Assembly (NCBI GenBank): GCA_029821635.1 | Contig: JALGSW010000024.1 | Location: 1-59,056 of the forward strand | Source: Candidatus Zipacnadia bacterium | Lineage (GTDB): Bacteria; Armatimonadota; Zipacnadia; Zipacnadales; UBA5352 | DNA: 59,056 nucleotides | Reading direction: 5' to 3' | Part shown: positions 19,524 to 26,833 of the stretch, piece by piece | How positions within the stretch are numbered: position 1 is the stretch's first letter | Layout of the letters: each line of letters starts with the position of its first letter | Program-made: the position numbers and the translations under genes | Notes under the pieces: model-generated | Told to the model about the DNA's origin: nothing | The model's input: the letters and a program-made list of their open reading frames with translations, nothing else | Databases searched by the model: none

Positions 19524-19552
19524 ACGTTACTCTGCCTCGCGCATCCCGTCAA
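19524..19552 (-). promoter_or_regulatory. Probable sigma-70 promoter of the toxin-antitoxin pair
   Basis: On the minus strand TTGACG (19547-19552) is followed after 17 bases by TAACGT (19524-19529). The -35 is good and the -10 weak. The -35 box overlaps the last codons of the acetolactate decarboxylase gene. Confidence 0.45.
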
Positions 19553-20346
19553 CCGTCCCCGTCCGGGTCCTTCTCCACTGCGTGAAGGTCGGCGTTGTCC
19601 GCCTCCGCGGGCGCCAGCGGGCAGGTCAGGAAGCTCTCGGTGTGCGGCAGCACGAGCATGATCTCGTCGCTCTCGTCTATCTGTGCCGTCGCCTCGCTCG
19701 CTCTGCAGTCCAGCAAGTGGCCGCCGCCGCTGAGGTCGTCGGCGAGGAAGTGCAGGTGCCAGCCCGGCACGTTGATGCCCGTCACGTAGGGCGGCATGCG
19801 GAAGCCCACGATTGTCCCGCTCACATCGCTGAACTCGAAGATCGCCTGCTCCGACACCACCTCCGCCAGCGGGCGGTAGGGCGGCTCCTGGCGCGGCACG
19901 CTGCGCGTCTTGATGTAATCGAAGCGGCCCGTAATGCGAACCGTGTAACACAGGTTTACGCTGCCGAGGACCGCATCGAGGCGGCTCGTGAGCGCGCCGA
20001 GGCCGGTGATGTCCTGGAGCAGGCCGCCCTGATCGCGCTCGAACCACGTGACCGCCGCGAAGGGCGTGAGCGTCTCGGGTGGCAGCTCTCGCACCCGCCC
20101 GCTGTGCTCGACCGTGAAGAAGCGCCCGTCCAGCACCACCAGTTCACCGTCGAGGCAGTTGATCGTGCCGAGGCCCACATCGCCATGCGCACGCAACTCG
20201 CCGATGGTTGTGTCGCCATCGTAGACGCCCTGCAGCAGCGCACCGATGGTTGAGGTCTGGTACAGCACGTCGCGGTCATTCGTCTGAGCACAAGTAACGG
20301 TTACTACGAGTAGCAGCGCGGGTAGTATGTGAATCGCACGTCTCAT
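19549..20346 (-). CDS. budA: Alpha-acetolactate decarboxylase with signal peptide
   Basis: 265 residues. It converts alpha-acetolactate to acetoin. The zinc ligands are visible as H197-x-H199 and H210 in GWHLHFLADDLSGGGH, with the spacing of characterised enzymes. YQTSTIGALLQGVYDG and GDVGLGTINCLDGELVVLDG are family motifs. A signal peptide (AIHILPALLLVVTVTCA) precedes the catalytic domain, so the enzyme should act outside the cytoplasm. GGAGG precedes the start by about 9 bases. There is no acetolactate synthase or acetoin gene nearby, so the partner pathway is elsewhere. Confidence 0.92.
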   Translation of the reverse strand: MRRAIHILPALLLVVTVTCAQTNDRDVLYQTSTIGALLQGVYDGDTTIGELRAHGDVGLGTINCLDGELVVLDGRFFTVEHSGRVRELPPETLTPFAAVTWFERDQGGLLQDITGLGALTSRLDAVLGSVNLCYTVRITGRFDYIKTRSVPRQEPPYRPLAEVVSEQAIFEFSDVSGTIVGFRMPPYVTGINVPGWHLHFLADDLSGGGHLLDCRASEATAQIDESDEIMLVLPHTESFLTCPLAPAEADNADLHAVEKDPDGDG

Positions 20347-20478
20347 CGTACGGCACCTCCGTTCGTTGAGGCGAAGTTCGTCCTAAGGGCCCCGCGCCCC
20401 TTCTGATTCCGCAAGAGCGGTGCAGGAGGTGTTGAGGTTGCGGCGAAGGACTCTCCAGGGCCGGGAGGAAGGCGGCCC

Positions 20479-21354
20479 GTGAACGCGCGCATGACAGGAT
20501 CCGCCACGCGCGGGTCCGACGAGGAGGTGGAGTACTTGTTCAAGTGCAGATCGATGGCAGCAGGTGTGGGTTATGCCGTCCTCCTGTGCGCCCTGGCTGT
20601 GGGAGCTTTCTGGCTGGGGGCGCGGGCGGACACTGCCCTCGGCGTCGGCTCCGCAGTCGCGGTCGCCGCGGATAGCATGCCCGCAGTGGCCGATCGCGCC
20701 AACACGATCGACGGGAACACCGTGGGCGAGGTGCTGGTCAACGGGCAGATCGTGATCCGCATGAGGACCTCGGCGGGCGGTTTCACCGCTCCCGAGCGGG
20801 CGATGATCATCGCGCAGCGTATCCAGGACTGGGTCGCGGGGCCGTATTCACCGTATGACCTGGCAGTCCGTGAGGGCGCCTACGACGGCGCCGAACTCCG
20901 GGCGGCAGGCGACCTGATCGTGGACGTGAACCCGGCGGAGGCCAGCGCTCTCGGATCGACGGCGATGGGGCTTGCTGAAGCGTGGCAGGCGAACATCCAG
21001 ATCGCCCTCGGCGTGGAGCCGATGCCCGGTGGTGGCACGCAGGTGGTCGGCGACGGCGGCACGTCCGCGACCGGCGGCACGTCCGCAACCGGCGGCACCG
21101 CGCCCCCGCCCCCGCCCGTTCGCTATGAGGACAAGACCGTCCCGATCCTCAGCGTGGGCGGCAGCACCGCAATCGGCATGGCGCGGGTCAACGGGCCTGC
21201 CGACATGGTCAGCAACGTCGTCGCATGCACGCAGCTCGAGCTGACCTTCAAGAAGGTCCTCGAGATCGACGTATACGTGCCCGTGACAACCAGAGGCGGC
21301 TTCGACCGGGTGCAGGAAGTTGGCGTGACCGGGCTGCTCGACATCGAGATATAG
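20479..21354 (+). CDS. Exported or anchored protein with a domain shared with the next gene
   Basis: Up to 291 residues; function unknown. An N-terminal hydrophobic helix (AAGVGYAVLLCALAVGAFWLG) is followed by an alpha/beta region (LVNGQIVIRMRTSAGG, APERAMIIAQRIQDWV, VDVNPAEASALGSTAMGLAE). Then come a low-complexity Gly-Thr-Ser linker (GGTSATGGTSATGG), a proline run, and a ~75-residue C-terminal domain beginning TVPILSVGGSTAIGMARVNG. That domain is clearly homologous to the C-terminus of the next protein. Three starts are possible: GTG 20479 (GGAGG 10 bases upstream), ATG 20491 and TTG 20536 (GGAGG 8 bases upstream). The gene is divergent from the acetolactate decarboxylase gene. Confidence 0.7.
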   Translation: MNARMTGSATRGSDEEVEYLFKCRSMAAGVGYAVLLCALAVGAFWLGARADTALGVGSAVAVAADSMPAVADRANTIDGNTVGEVLVNGQIVIRMRTSAGGFTAPERAMIIAQRIQDWVAGPYSPYDLAVREGAYDGAELRAAGDLIVDVNPAEASALGSTAMGLAEAWQANIQIALGVEPMPGGGTQVVGDGGTSATGGTSATGGTAPPPPPVRYEDKTVPILSVGGSTAIGMARVNGPADMVSNVVACTQLELTFKKVLEIDVYVPVTTRGGFDRVQEVGVTGLLDIEI

Positions 21355-21364
21355 CAGGGAGGCT

Positions 21365-21841
21365 ATGATGATGCGAATGAGCAAGAGGATGAGAAGTTTG
21401 ACCGTGCTCGTCGTCGTCTGGGCCTTCGTGCTCGGGATGGCGGTCGGGCCGCAGCCGGCGCGCGCGCTGGACCTCGGAGGCGCGCTCGGAGACCTGATCA
21501 AGATCTTCGGCGTCGGTTGGGTCGTGACGCAGTTCTCCGACGAGATCGACGGCGCGATCAACGATCTGTTGCGCCAGCGGCAGGCGGAGATCGCCGGCGC
21601 GACGAAGGTGGTTCCGATCCTGCGCGTGGCTGAGGGCGGCAAGAACGCCATCGGCGCCGCGCAGGTGATGGGGCCGCAGGCGCAGGTGAAGCAGTGCTCG
21701 GCGGTCGCGGAGCTCGAACTGAGCATCGGCGAGTTGCGCGGTCGCGCGCTGCTGCCGATCTCCACGAAGCGCAACGTGACGAGCAGCGTGAAGGGCATCG
21801 ACGGCGTCGGCGTGTCCTCGAACATCAAGTTCCCGCTCTGA
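21365..21841 (+). CDS. Small exported protein, paralog of the preceding gene's C-terminal domain
   Basis: 158 residues. Three ATGs stand in tandem (21365, 21368, 21371), and GGAGG at 21358-21362 best fits the second or third. A signal peptide (LTVLVVVWAFVLGMAVGPQP then ARA) leads to the mature part. From KVVPILRVAEGGKNAIGAAQ to the end it matches the last 75 residues of the upstream protein: shared V-P-I-L, A-I-G-x-A-x-V-x-G-P and a later L-E-L. I do not recognise the domain. The gap to the upstream stop is 10 bases, so they are cotranscribed, and a strong terminator follows. Confidence 0.75.
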   Translation: MMMRMSKRMRSLTVLVVVWAFVLGMAVGPQPARALDLGGALGDLIKIFGVGWVVTQFSDEIDGAINDLLRQRQAEIAGATKVVPILRVAEGGKNAIGAAQVMGPQAQVKQCSAVAELELSIGELRGRALLPISTKRNVTSSVKGIDGVGVSSNIKFPL

Positions 21842-21874
21842 CGCAGGCGACGGACGATGCGCGACGAACAATGC

Positions 21875-21896
21875 GGGAGGGCCTTCGGGCCCTCCC
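21875..21896 (+). terminator. Intrinsic terminator
   Basis: A perfect 9-bp stem GGGAGGGCC/GGCCCTCCC closes a TTCG tetraloop and is followed by GTCTTC. It lies 34 bases after the stop of the exported-protein gene. Confidence 0.85.
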
Positions 21897-21929
21897 GTCT
21901 TCACATCCGCAAGGTCGTTGCCGTACGCT

Positions 21930-22079
21930 GTACGGAGGGGCCGCCTGAGCCACCGCGTCGTTTGCGGTGGGGAAGTCGGCCCGGTCGTTCGGCTCCCGAT
22001 ACCGGTAGCGTCTCGCTTGTGCACGGGCCGACTTCGCCCGTCTCGCTGCGCTCGCCGGGCTCAGGCGGCCCCTCCGTAC
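21930..22079. repeat. Cloverleaf-like inverted-repeat element, copy B
   Basis: The ends (21930-21951 and 22058-22079) are perfect 22-bp inverted repeats that begin GTACGGAGGGGC. Inside are a CCACCGC/GCGGTGG hairpin (21950-21970) and a 12-bp GAAGTCGGCCCG/CGGGCCGACTTC stem (21972-21983 with 22024-22035). The whole folds as a branched structure. It fills the gap between a terminator and the UroD-family gene and codes for nothing evident. It shares its outer ends with the element at 30035-30243. Confidence 0.8.
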
Positions 22080-22109
22080 GACATCTTCGCCGCAGGAGGC
22101 CGTCCGCCA

Positions 22110-23108
22110 ATGACCAACCGCGAACGCGTCATCGCTGCGCTGGAGCACCGCCAGCCCGACCGCACGCCCTACCAGATCGGCTTCACGCAAAACGCGCGTG
22201 CGGCCTTCATCGAGCGCTACGGTGAGAGCGCGCTCGGAGCGATTGACAACGCCATCGCGGGCGTCGCCGCCGCCCCCGGCCCCTTGCAAGGGACGATCGA
22301 CGCGACCACCCGCCAGGACGAGTTCGGCGTGCAGTGGGACCAGAGCGTTGATAAGGACATCGGCGTCGTCTGCAACCGCATTCTGCCCGAGCGCGACTTG
22401 AGCGTCCTCACCTTCCCCGATCCGACCGATCCGCAGCGTTGGGAGGGCTTCGAGGCGGCGATCGCCTCTGCCGGCGACCGCTGCGTGCAGTTCAGCATCG
22501 GCTTCTCGCTCTTCGAGCGCGCCTGGACGCTGCGCGGCATGGACCAGCTCTTCATGGACATGATCGAGGCGCCTGAGTTCGTGGATGAGCTGCTCGACAT
22601 GATCTGCGACTACAACGTGGCGATGGTCGAGCGTGCCGTCACGTATCCGATCGACATGGTGCACTTCGGCGATGACTGGGGCTCGCAGCGCGGGCTGATG
22701 ATGGGCCCGAAGCTCTGGGAGCGCTTCCTCGCGCCGCGGCTTGAGCGGATGTACGGGGTGGGCAAGCGCGCGGGCAAGTTCGTCAGCATCCATTCCTGCG
22801 GGATGGTGCAGGAGGTCTTCCCGCGGCTGATCGAGCTGGGCCTCGACTGCTTCAACCCGTTCCAGCCCGAAGTGATGGACCCGTTCGAGATGAAGCGCGA
22901 GTTCGGCGATAGGCTGGCGTTCTGGGGCGGCGTGAGCACGCAGAGGCTGCTGCCGTACGGAACGCCCGATGAGGTGCGGGTGGAGGTGCGACGGCTGATC
23001 GACGAGGTGGGGGAGGGCGGCGGCTACATCTGCGCCCCCGCGCACGGCATCCCCGGCGACGCCAAGCCCGAGAACATCATGGCGATGATCGAGGTGCTGA
23101 ACGAATAG
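22110..23108 (+). CDS. Uroporphyrinogen decarboxylase (UroD) family protein, corrinoid-methyltransferase-like
   Basis: 332 residues from ATG 22110, with GGAGG 10 bases upstream. The N-terminus MTNRERVIAALEHRQPDRTP is typical of the MtaA/CmuA branch of the UroD family rather than haem-pathway HemE. That branch transfers methyl groups between corrinoid proteins and coenzyme M, tetrahydrofolate or small thiols. The likely metal site is the HSCG motif in FVSIHSCGMVQEVFPRL. FGDDWGSQRGLMMGPKLWERF and WGGVSTQRLLPYGTPDEV are also family-like. No corrinoid protein is encoded nearby, so the true substrate is open. A signal peptide is absent. Confidence 0.83.
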   Translation: MTNRERVIAALEHRQPDRTPYQIGFTQNARAAFIERYGESALGAIDNAIAGVAAAPGPLQGTIDATTRQDEFGVQWDQSVDKDIGVVCNRILPERDLSVLTFPDPTDPQRWEGFEAAIASAGDRCVQFSIGFSLFERAWTLRGMDQLFMDMIEAPEFVDELLDMICDYNVAMVERAVTYPIDMVHFGDDWGSQRGLMMGPKLWERFLAPRLERMYGVGKRAGKFVSIHSCGMVQEVFPRLIELGLDCFNPFQPEVMDPFEMKREFGDRLAFWGGVSTQRLLPYGTPDEVRVEVRRLIDEVGEGGGYICAPAHGIPGDAKPENIMAMIEVLNE

Positions 23109-23165
23109 GGAAGGGTGACAAGTGAGGAGTGAAAAGGGGAACGGCGGACGGCGGTCGCTCCCGTG

Positions 23166-23186
23166 GCACGGGCGTCCCGCCCGTGC
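23166..23186. repeat. Short palindrome GCACGGGCG-tcc-CGCCCGTGC
   Basis: A perfect 9-bp stem with a 3-base loop, just before head-plus-hairpin copy C. It belongs to the class of short intergenic palindromes with changing stem sequence seen also at 28625, 29986, 34886 and 36239. Confidence 0.7.
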
Positions 23187-23189
23187 GCC

Positions 23190-23230
23190 GTTGCCCAGCC
23201 GTTTGGGAGGGAGGCACTACACTGCCTCCC
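23190..23230 (+). repeat. Dispersed head-plus-hairpin element, copy C
   Basis: The head GTTGCCCAGCCGTTTGGGAG is followed by the 8-bp hairpin GGGAGGCA-N6-TGCCTCCC. An inverted relative (copy D) lies at 23681-23723, so the small gene between them is flanked by inverted copies. Confidence 0.7.
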
Positions 23231-23254
23231 GCGACCTCTCGGCCTGCGGTGGCC

Positions 23255-23644
23255 TCACTGCCGGTCGGTCCTAACGACCTCCGGCCAGCCTCCCTCCGGC
23301 TCCGGGATGTCAGCGGAGAAGAGCCGGTGGTACTCGGCCAGATACAGGCCATGGCGGACGAAGATGACGTCATGTGCATCCTCGCACCAGTACACCGGCC
23401 ACCAGCCAACCCACCCGAAATGAGGATCGCGGCCCAGACCGAATTCGCCGGAGAGTTCTAGGCGATCCCATCGATCGTTGCGCTCCCACAGATCGCCCGA
23501 CTTGATGACCTTCGGTGGCGGGATGGCGCTGTGCAGGACGACCAGTAGCAGGAGAGCGGCTGCGGGAGCACCGAGTGTGGTCAGAATCGCGCATCTCGTT
23601 CTGTGCGACGCCTCGATTGAGTTCGCACCTTCTGGTACCGACAT
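23255..23644 (-). CDS. Small membrane-anchored hypothetical protein
   Basis: 129 residues. One hydrophobic helix (LGAPAAALLLLVVLHSA, about residues 25-42) is followed by an aromatic-rich outer part (WERNDRWDRLELSGEFGLG, HFGWVGWWPVYWCEDAHDV). The ATG at 23644 has GGGGG 8 bases upstream. I recognise no family. Codon use and the well-placed start support a real gene. It lies downstream of the lactonase-like gene on the same strand, flanked by inverted repeat copies C and D. Confidence 0.6.
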   Translation of the reverse strand: MSVPEGANSIEASHRTRCAILTTLGAPAAALLLLVVLHSAIPPPKVIKSGDLWERNDRWDRLELSGEFGLGRDPHFGWVGWWPVYWCEDAHDVIFVRHGLYLAEYHRLFSADIPEPEGGWPEVVRTDRQ

Positions 23645-23680
23645 AGGATGATCCCCCTCGGTCCATCAGCTTCCGAACAG

Positions 23681-23723
23681 GCGGGCGGGAATGTAAGCCC
23701 GCTCCTCCAAACGGCTGGACAAC
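23681..23723 (-). repeat. Dispersed head-plus-hairpin element, copy D (inverted)
   Basis: On the minus strand the head GTTGTCCAGCCGTTTGGAGG is followed by hairpin GCGGGC-N10-GCCCGC. It starts almost at the stop codon of the lactonase-like gene, so it probably sits in that mRNA's 3' end. Confidence 0.7.
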
Positions 23724-23725
23724 GA

Positions 23726-24541
23726 CTATCCGAGTCCGTACGCCCGCGCGCAGTTCTCGCCCAGCACGCCCGCGTCGTCGCCCGCGTAGTCCATCACCAC
23801 GCCCATCGTCTCCGCGTAGCTTCCCGCCACGAGGCTGACCGGCCAGTCCGAGCCGATCATCAGCCGCTCCGCGCCGAAGGCGTCGAAGACCACGTCCAGC
23901 CACGGGCGCAGGCTCTCGGGCGTCCATGTGTCCCAGTCGCCCTCGGTGACCATCCCGGAGAGCTTGCACCACACGTTCTCGTGCGCCCCAAGCTCGTGCA
24001 TCTGCGTGGCCCACGGCTCCATCTCGCCCGCGCGCATGTCCGGCTTGCCGATGTGGTTGAGCACGAAGCGCTGGCGGGGGAAGTGCCCGATCATCTCCAG
24101 CGTCGCCGGAAGCTGGCGGGCCACGATCAGGATGTCGTAGACGAGGTCGCACCGGTGCAGCTTGTGTATCCCGCGCAGGAAGTCGTCCTGCAGCATGAAC
24201 GAGTTGTCCGGCTCATCCTGCACGACGTGGCGGATGCCGACGAGATTCGTGTGGTCACAGAGGATCTCCAGGTGCTCACCGACCGCCGGGTTGCGCAGGT
24301 CCACCCAGCCGACCACGCCGCGGATGACGTCGTGCTCACCCGCGAGTTCGAGCAGCCACTGCGTCTCCTGGAGGCTCTGGCGGGCCTGCACCGCGATGAA
24401 GCCGTCGAATCCGAGCGGCTCGGCCGCCTCGCGCCAGTCGTCGGGCAGGAAGTCGCGCTTGATCGCGGACATCCGATCACCGATCCACGGATACTCGTCC
24501 GGATCGTAGCGCCACAGATGCACGTGCGCGTCGAGACGCAT
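23726..24541 (-). CDS. Amidohydrolase, sugar-lactonase-like (COG3618 type)
   Basis: 271 residues from ATG 24541 (GGAGG 8 bases upstream). The opening MRLDAHVHLWRYDPDEYPWI, with H6 and H8, is typical of the L-fuconolactonase/rhamnonolactonase group. Later metal or active-site residues: FVLNHIGKPD and LMIGSDWPVSL. Such enzymes open sugar-acid lactones made by dehydrogenases. The genes upstream on the same strand are a TIM-barrel isomerase and a zinc-type dehydrogenase, which together suggest an oxidative sugar pathway. The exact sugar is unknown. Confidence 0.85.
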   Translation of the reverse strand: MRLDAHVHLWRYDPDEYPWIGDRMSAIKRDFLPDDWREAAEPLGFDGFIAVQARQSLQETQWLLELAGEHDVIRGVVGWVDLRNPAVGEHLEILCDHTNLVGIRHVVQDEPDNSFMLQDDFLRGIHKLHRCDLVYDILIVARQLPATLEMIGHFPRQRFVLNHIGKPDMRAGEMEPWATQMHELGAHENVWCKLSGMVTEGDWDTWTPESLRPWLDVVFDAFGAERLMIGSDWPVSLVAGSYAETMGVVMDYAGDDAGVLGENCARAYGLG

Positions 24542-24575
24542 GGTGGTGGCCTCCTCGGGACCGGTGTGCCGTCGC

Positions 24576-24670
24576 CGTTGTCCAGCCGTATGGAGGGGAG
24601 GGGCTTCAGCCGCTCCCATAGCATGAGTACGCTCGGAGCGGCTAAAGCCCCTCCGCTCCAGAACGACAAA
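24576..24670 (+). repeat. Dispersed head-plus-hairpin element, copy E
   Basis: The head GTTGTCCAGCCGTATGGAGG is followed by the arms AGGGGCTTCAGCCGCTCC and GGAGCGGCTAAAGCCCCT, and ends CTCCAGAACGACAA. The one non-complementary pair becomes a G-U pair in minus-strand RNA, the direction in which the surrounding operon is transcribed. It fills the gap between the dehydrogenase and lactonase genes. Confidence 0.75.
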
Positions 24671-24692
24671 CAGACTCTTTTCCCGCCGGCTG

Positions 24693-25892
24693 TTACACCA
24701 CCATCCCCTGCTCCCACACCACCATCGTCTTGAGCGGGCGGTCGGGGGCGAGGTAGACCTCGCGGTAGAAGCCCATCGCGTCGCGCTGCAGGTCCTCCAG
24801 CAGCCGCTCGCCCACCAACTCATCCAGCGGCCGGCGGCAGAGCAGCTCGATGGCCGCCTCCATGTGATCGCGGCGGAAGTTGATCGCGCCGAAGATCAAC
24901 TGGTTGCGGAAGCCGAAGGGCATGGAGTCGTAGCAGACCTGCGGGCCGAGGCTGAAGCTCGCGTAGATGCCGTTGTTGTCGAGCAGCCCGCAGCCGAACG
25001 CGATCTCCGCCTCCACCGGGTTGCCTGACGCGCCCACGAACACGCGCGGCTTGCCGCCGAGCGCTTCCTCGATCGCCACCGCGGTGTGTTGCGCAGAGAT
25101 GCGGGTCTGCACGTACTCGATCTCGCTCCAGTGGCGGCGCAGGAGGCGCGCCTTGGCGTTGTCCGGGTCGGAGCGGCCGACGGTGACGATGCGCGCGTCC
25201 GGGAAAGCCTCGCGGATCGCGATTGCGCCGAGGATGCCGGCGCCGCCGAGGCCGTAGATGACCACGCGCGCGAAGCCGTCGGTGACCGCCGACTCCATCG
25301 CGGCCGCGCGGTTCATGCCCCGCGCGGCGTAGATGCGCCAGTTGTGGCCCATCAGCAGGTCCTCGACGCGCTCGACCTGGAAGAGCATGCAGGCCATCGG
25401 ATCGGCGAAGATCAGCCGCGCCGCGAGCTTGCGGCTGAGCAGCTCGCCGGGCGGCAGGTGCTCCTGTGGGATGCGCAGGAGCATCTCCGGGTGGTAGTAG
25501 CCGTGCCCGCTCATGAGCCCGTCGGCGCCGTCGCAGCCGTACTCGAAGTAGCTCTCGTCGGCTTCGAAGCGGCTCGGGTCCCAGGCGTCGCCGCCGCGGA
25601 TGAGCACGACCGCGTAGCGCGCCTCCTCGGGGACCCATACGACGCCCTCGTGGCCGTTGATGAGCCGCTGCTGGCCCTCGGGGAACTTCGCGTCGAGCTC
25701 GCCGCGCGCGCCCATCTGCGCAAGCTCCCAGTCGGTGCCGCAGAAGCCCGTGCAGACGGTCTGGCAGAGCACGCCCTCCATCAGCGGCTTGCCACGGCGC
25801 TCGCGGCGCGGCGGGTTGATGAGGTTCGCCTCACCGTAGCGCAGTGGCCGGTCGGCGTGATTGACGAGGTAGGTCCCCTCGGTCTTACGCAC
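24693..25892 (-). CDS. Zinc-type medium-chain alcohol/sugar dehydrogenase
   Basis: 399 residues, starting with a GTG at 25892 that has GGAGG 9 bases upstream and lies 5 bases after the preceding stop. The catalytic zinc site is suggested by CTGFCGTDWE and LINGHEGVVWV. The NAD(P) fold is seen in VVIYGLGGAGILGAIAI. The structural-zinc cysteine cluster of classical members is missing, as in archaeal-type glucose dehydrogenases, to which the overall shape is closest. In this operon it probably oxidises an aldose to its lactone or a sugar alcohol to a ketose. Confidence 0.82.
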   Translation of the reverse strand: MRKTEGTYLVNHADRPLRYGEANLINPPRRERRGKPLMEGVLCQTVCTGFCGTDWELAQMGARGELDAKFPEGQQRLINGHEGVVWVPEEARYAVVLIRGGDAWDPSRFEADESYFEYGCDGADGLMSGHGYYHPEMLLRIPQEHLPPGELLSRKLAARLIFADPMACMLFQVERVEDLLMGHNWRIYAARGMNRAAAMESAVTDGFARVVIYGLGGAGILGAIAIREAFPDARIVTVGRSDPDNAKARLLRRHWSEIEYVQTRISAQHTAVAIEEALGGKPRVFVGASGNPVEAEIAFGCGLLDNNGIYASFSLGPQVCYDSMPFGFRNQLIFGAINFRRDHMEAAIELLCRRPLDELVGERLLEDLQRDAMGFYREVYLAPDRPLKTMVVWEQGMVV

Positions 25893-25897
25893 GGAGT

Positions 25898-26689
25898 TCA
25901 GCCTCCGAAGAGCATCTTCGCGTACTCGATGTCATCCGCGATGTAACGGTCGAGGTCGTCCTTGGCGCTGTACTCGGCGGTGAAGCAGACCGGGCCGGTC
26001 CAGTCGCGCGCCTGCAGGGCCGTGACCACGCGCGGCCAGCTCGCGATCCCCTCGCGGCCGGTGGTCCAGTTGAGCTTCCACTCGGCCTCGTAGGCCTCCG
26101 GGCCGTTCATGCGGTGCCAGTAGGGGTTCTTGAGGTTGACCATGCGCAGGTGCGACCAGCAGATGTCGATGGCCTGCTCCGGGATCTCGCCCGCGAGGAC
26201 GTTATGCGCCGGGTCCCAGACCATGCAGAACTGTTCGGGAGCGAAGTCGCGGATGATGTCCATGACGCCGAGGCAGCTCCCGACCTGATTGTTGCAGTGG
26301 TTCTGGATGCCGACGGTGACGCCGTATTCGTCCAGCGTGGGCGCGAGGGCCTCGAACTCGCGCTTGCAGCGCGCCTCACTGGCGAGGTAGCCGTCGTCGC
26401 CGATGGGCAGGCAGATGCGGATGACCGGCACGCCGGCTTCGGCGCAGGCGGCGATGGCGGCCTCATCGGTGGGGCCGGCTATGCTCTCGATGCTGACGCC
26501 GTGCTCGGCGAAGATGCGCGCGGCCTCGGGCAGGCCCGCGCCGATGCTCTCGGGCTCGACCTGGAACTCGGGGCGCACGGGCAGCTCCACGCCGCTGAGG
26601 CCCAGTTCGGCGAGGTGGGCGGCAAGCTCCGGCAGTGGGGTGGTCTTCCACGGCTTGCTGAAGACAGCATATCTGATGCCCTGACTCAT
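25898..26689 (-). CDS. Sugar phosphate isomerase/epimerase family protein (TIM barrel)
   Basis: 263 residues from ATG 26689 (AAGGAG upstream). This is an AP_endonuc_2/xylose-isomerase-like barrel. Typical strands: LGLSGVELPVRPEF, VTVGIQNHCNNQ with metal-binding His, CMVWDPAHNVLAG, and ICWSHLRMVNLKN, with a final FTAEYS carrying the last Glu ligand. Members isomerise or epimerise keto-sugars, inosose or related compounds. First gene of the isomerase-dehydrogenase-lactonase operon. Confidence 0.85.
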   Translation of the reverse strand: MSQGIRYAVFSKPWKTTPLPELAAHLAELGLSGVELPVRPEFQVEPESIGAGLPEAARIFAEHGVSIESIAGPTDEAAIAACAEAGVPVIRICLPIGDDGYLASEARCKREFEALAPTLDEYGVTVGIQNHCNNQVGSCLGVMDIIRDFAPEQFCMVWDPAHNVLAGEIPEQAIDICWSHLRMVNLKNPYWHRMNGPEAYEAEWKLNWTTGREGIASWPRVVTALQARDWTGPVCFTAEYSAKDDLDRYIADDIEYAKMLFGG

Positions 26690-26776
26690 GGGAGTGCTCC
26701 TTCTGCATGGCGGCTCTGGTGACGGGGGCAGGTTTCGCCGGGGCGCGCGGAATCTCCTCGCAGTCGCGTACATGAA

Positions 26777-26803
26777 GGAGCGCCCCGGGCTTCGGGGCGC
26801 TCC
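26777..26803. terminator. Terminator-like hairpin downstream of tadE
   Basis: GGAGCGCCCC and GGGGCGCTCC form a 10-bp stem around a 7-base loop. It lies 31 bases after the tadE stop on the minus strand. The following bases are TTCATG, a poor U-tract. Confidence 0.6.
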
Positions 26804-26833
26804 GTGATCGCCATCGTTTCGGGCGTCGCGCGG

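Noticed and set aside
22110..23108. HemE, uroporphyrinogen decarboxylase of haem synthesis
   Set aside because: The N-terminus and the HSCG metal motif fit the methyltransferase branch of the family, and no haem genes are near.
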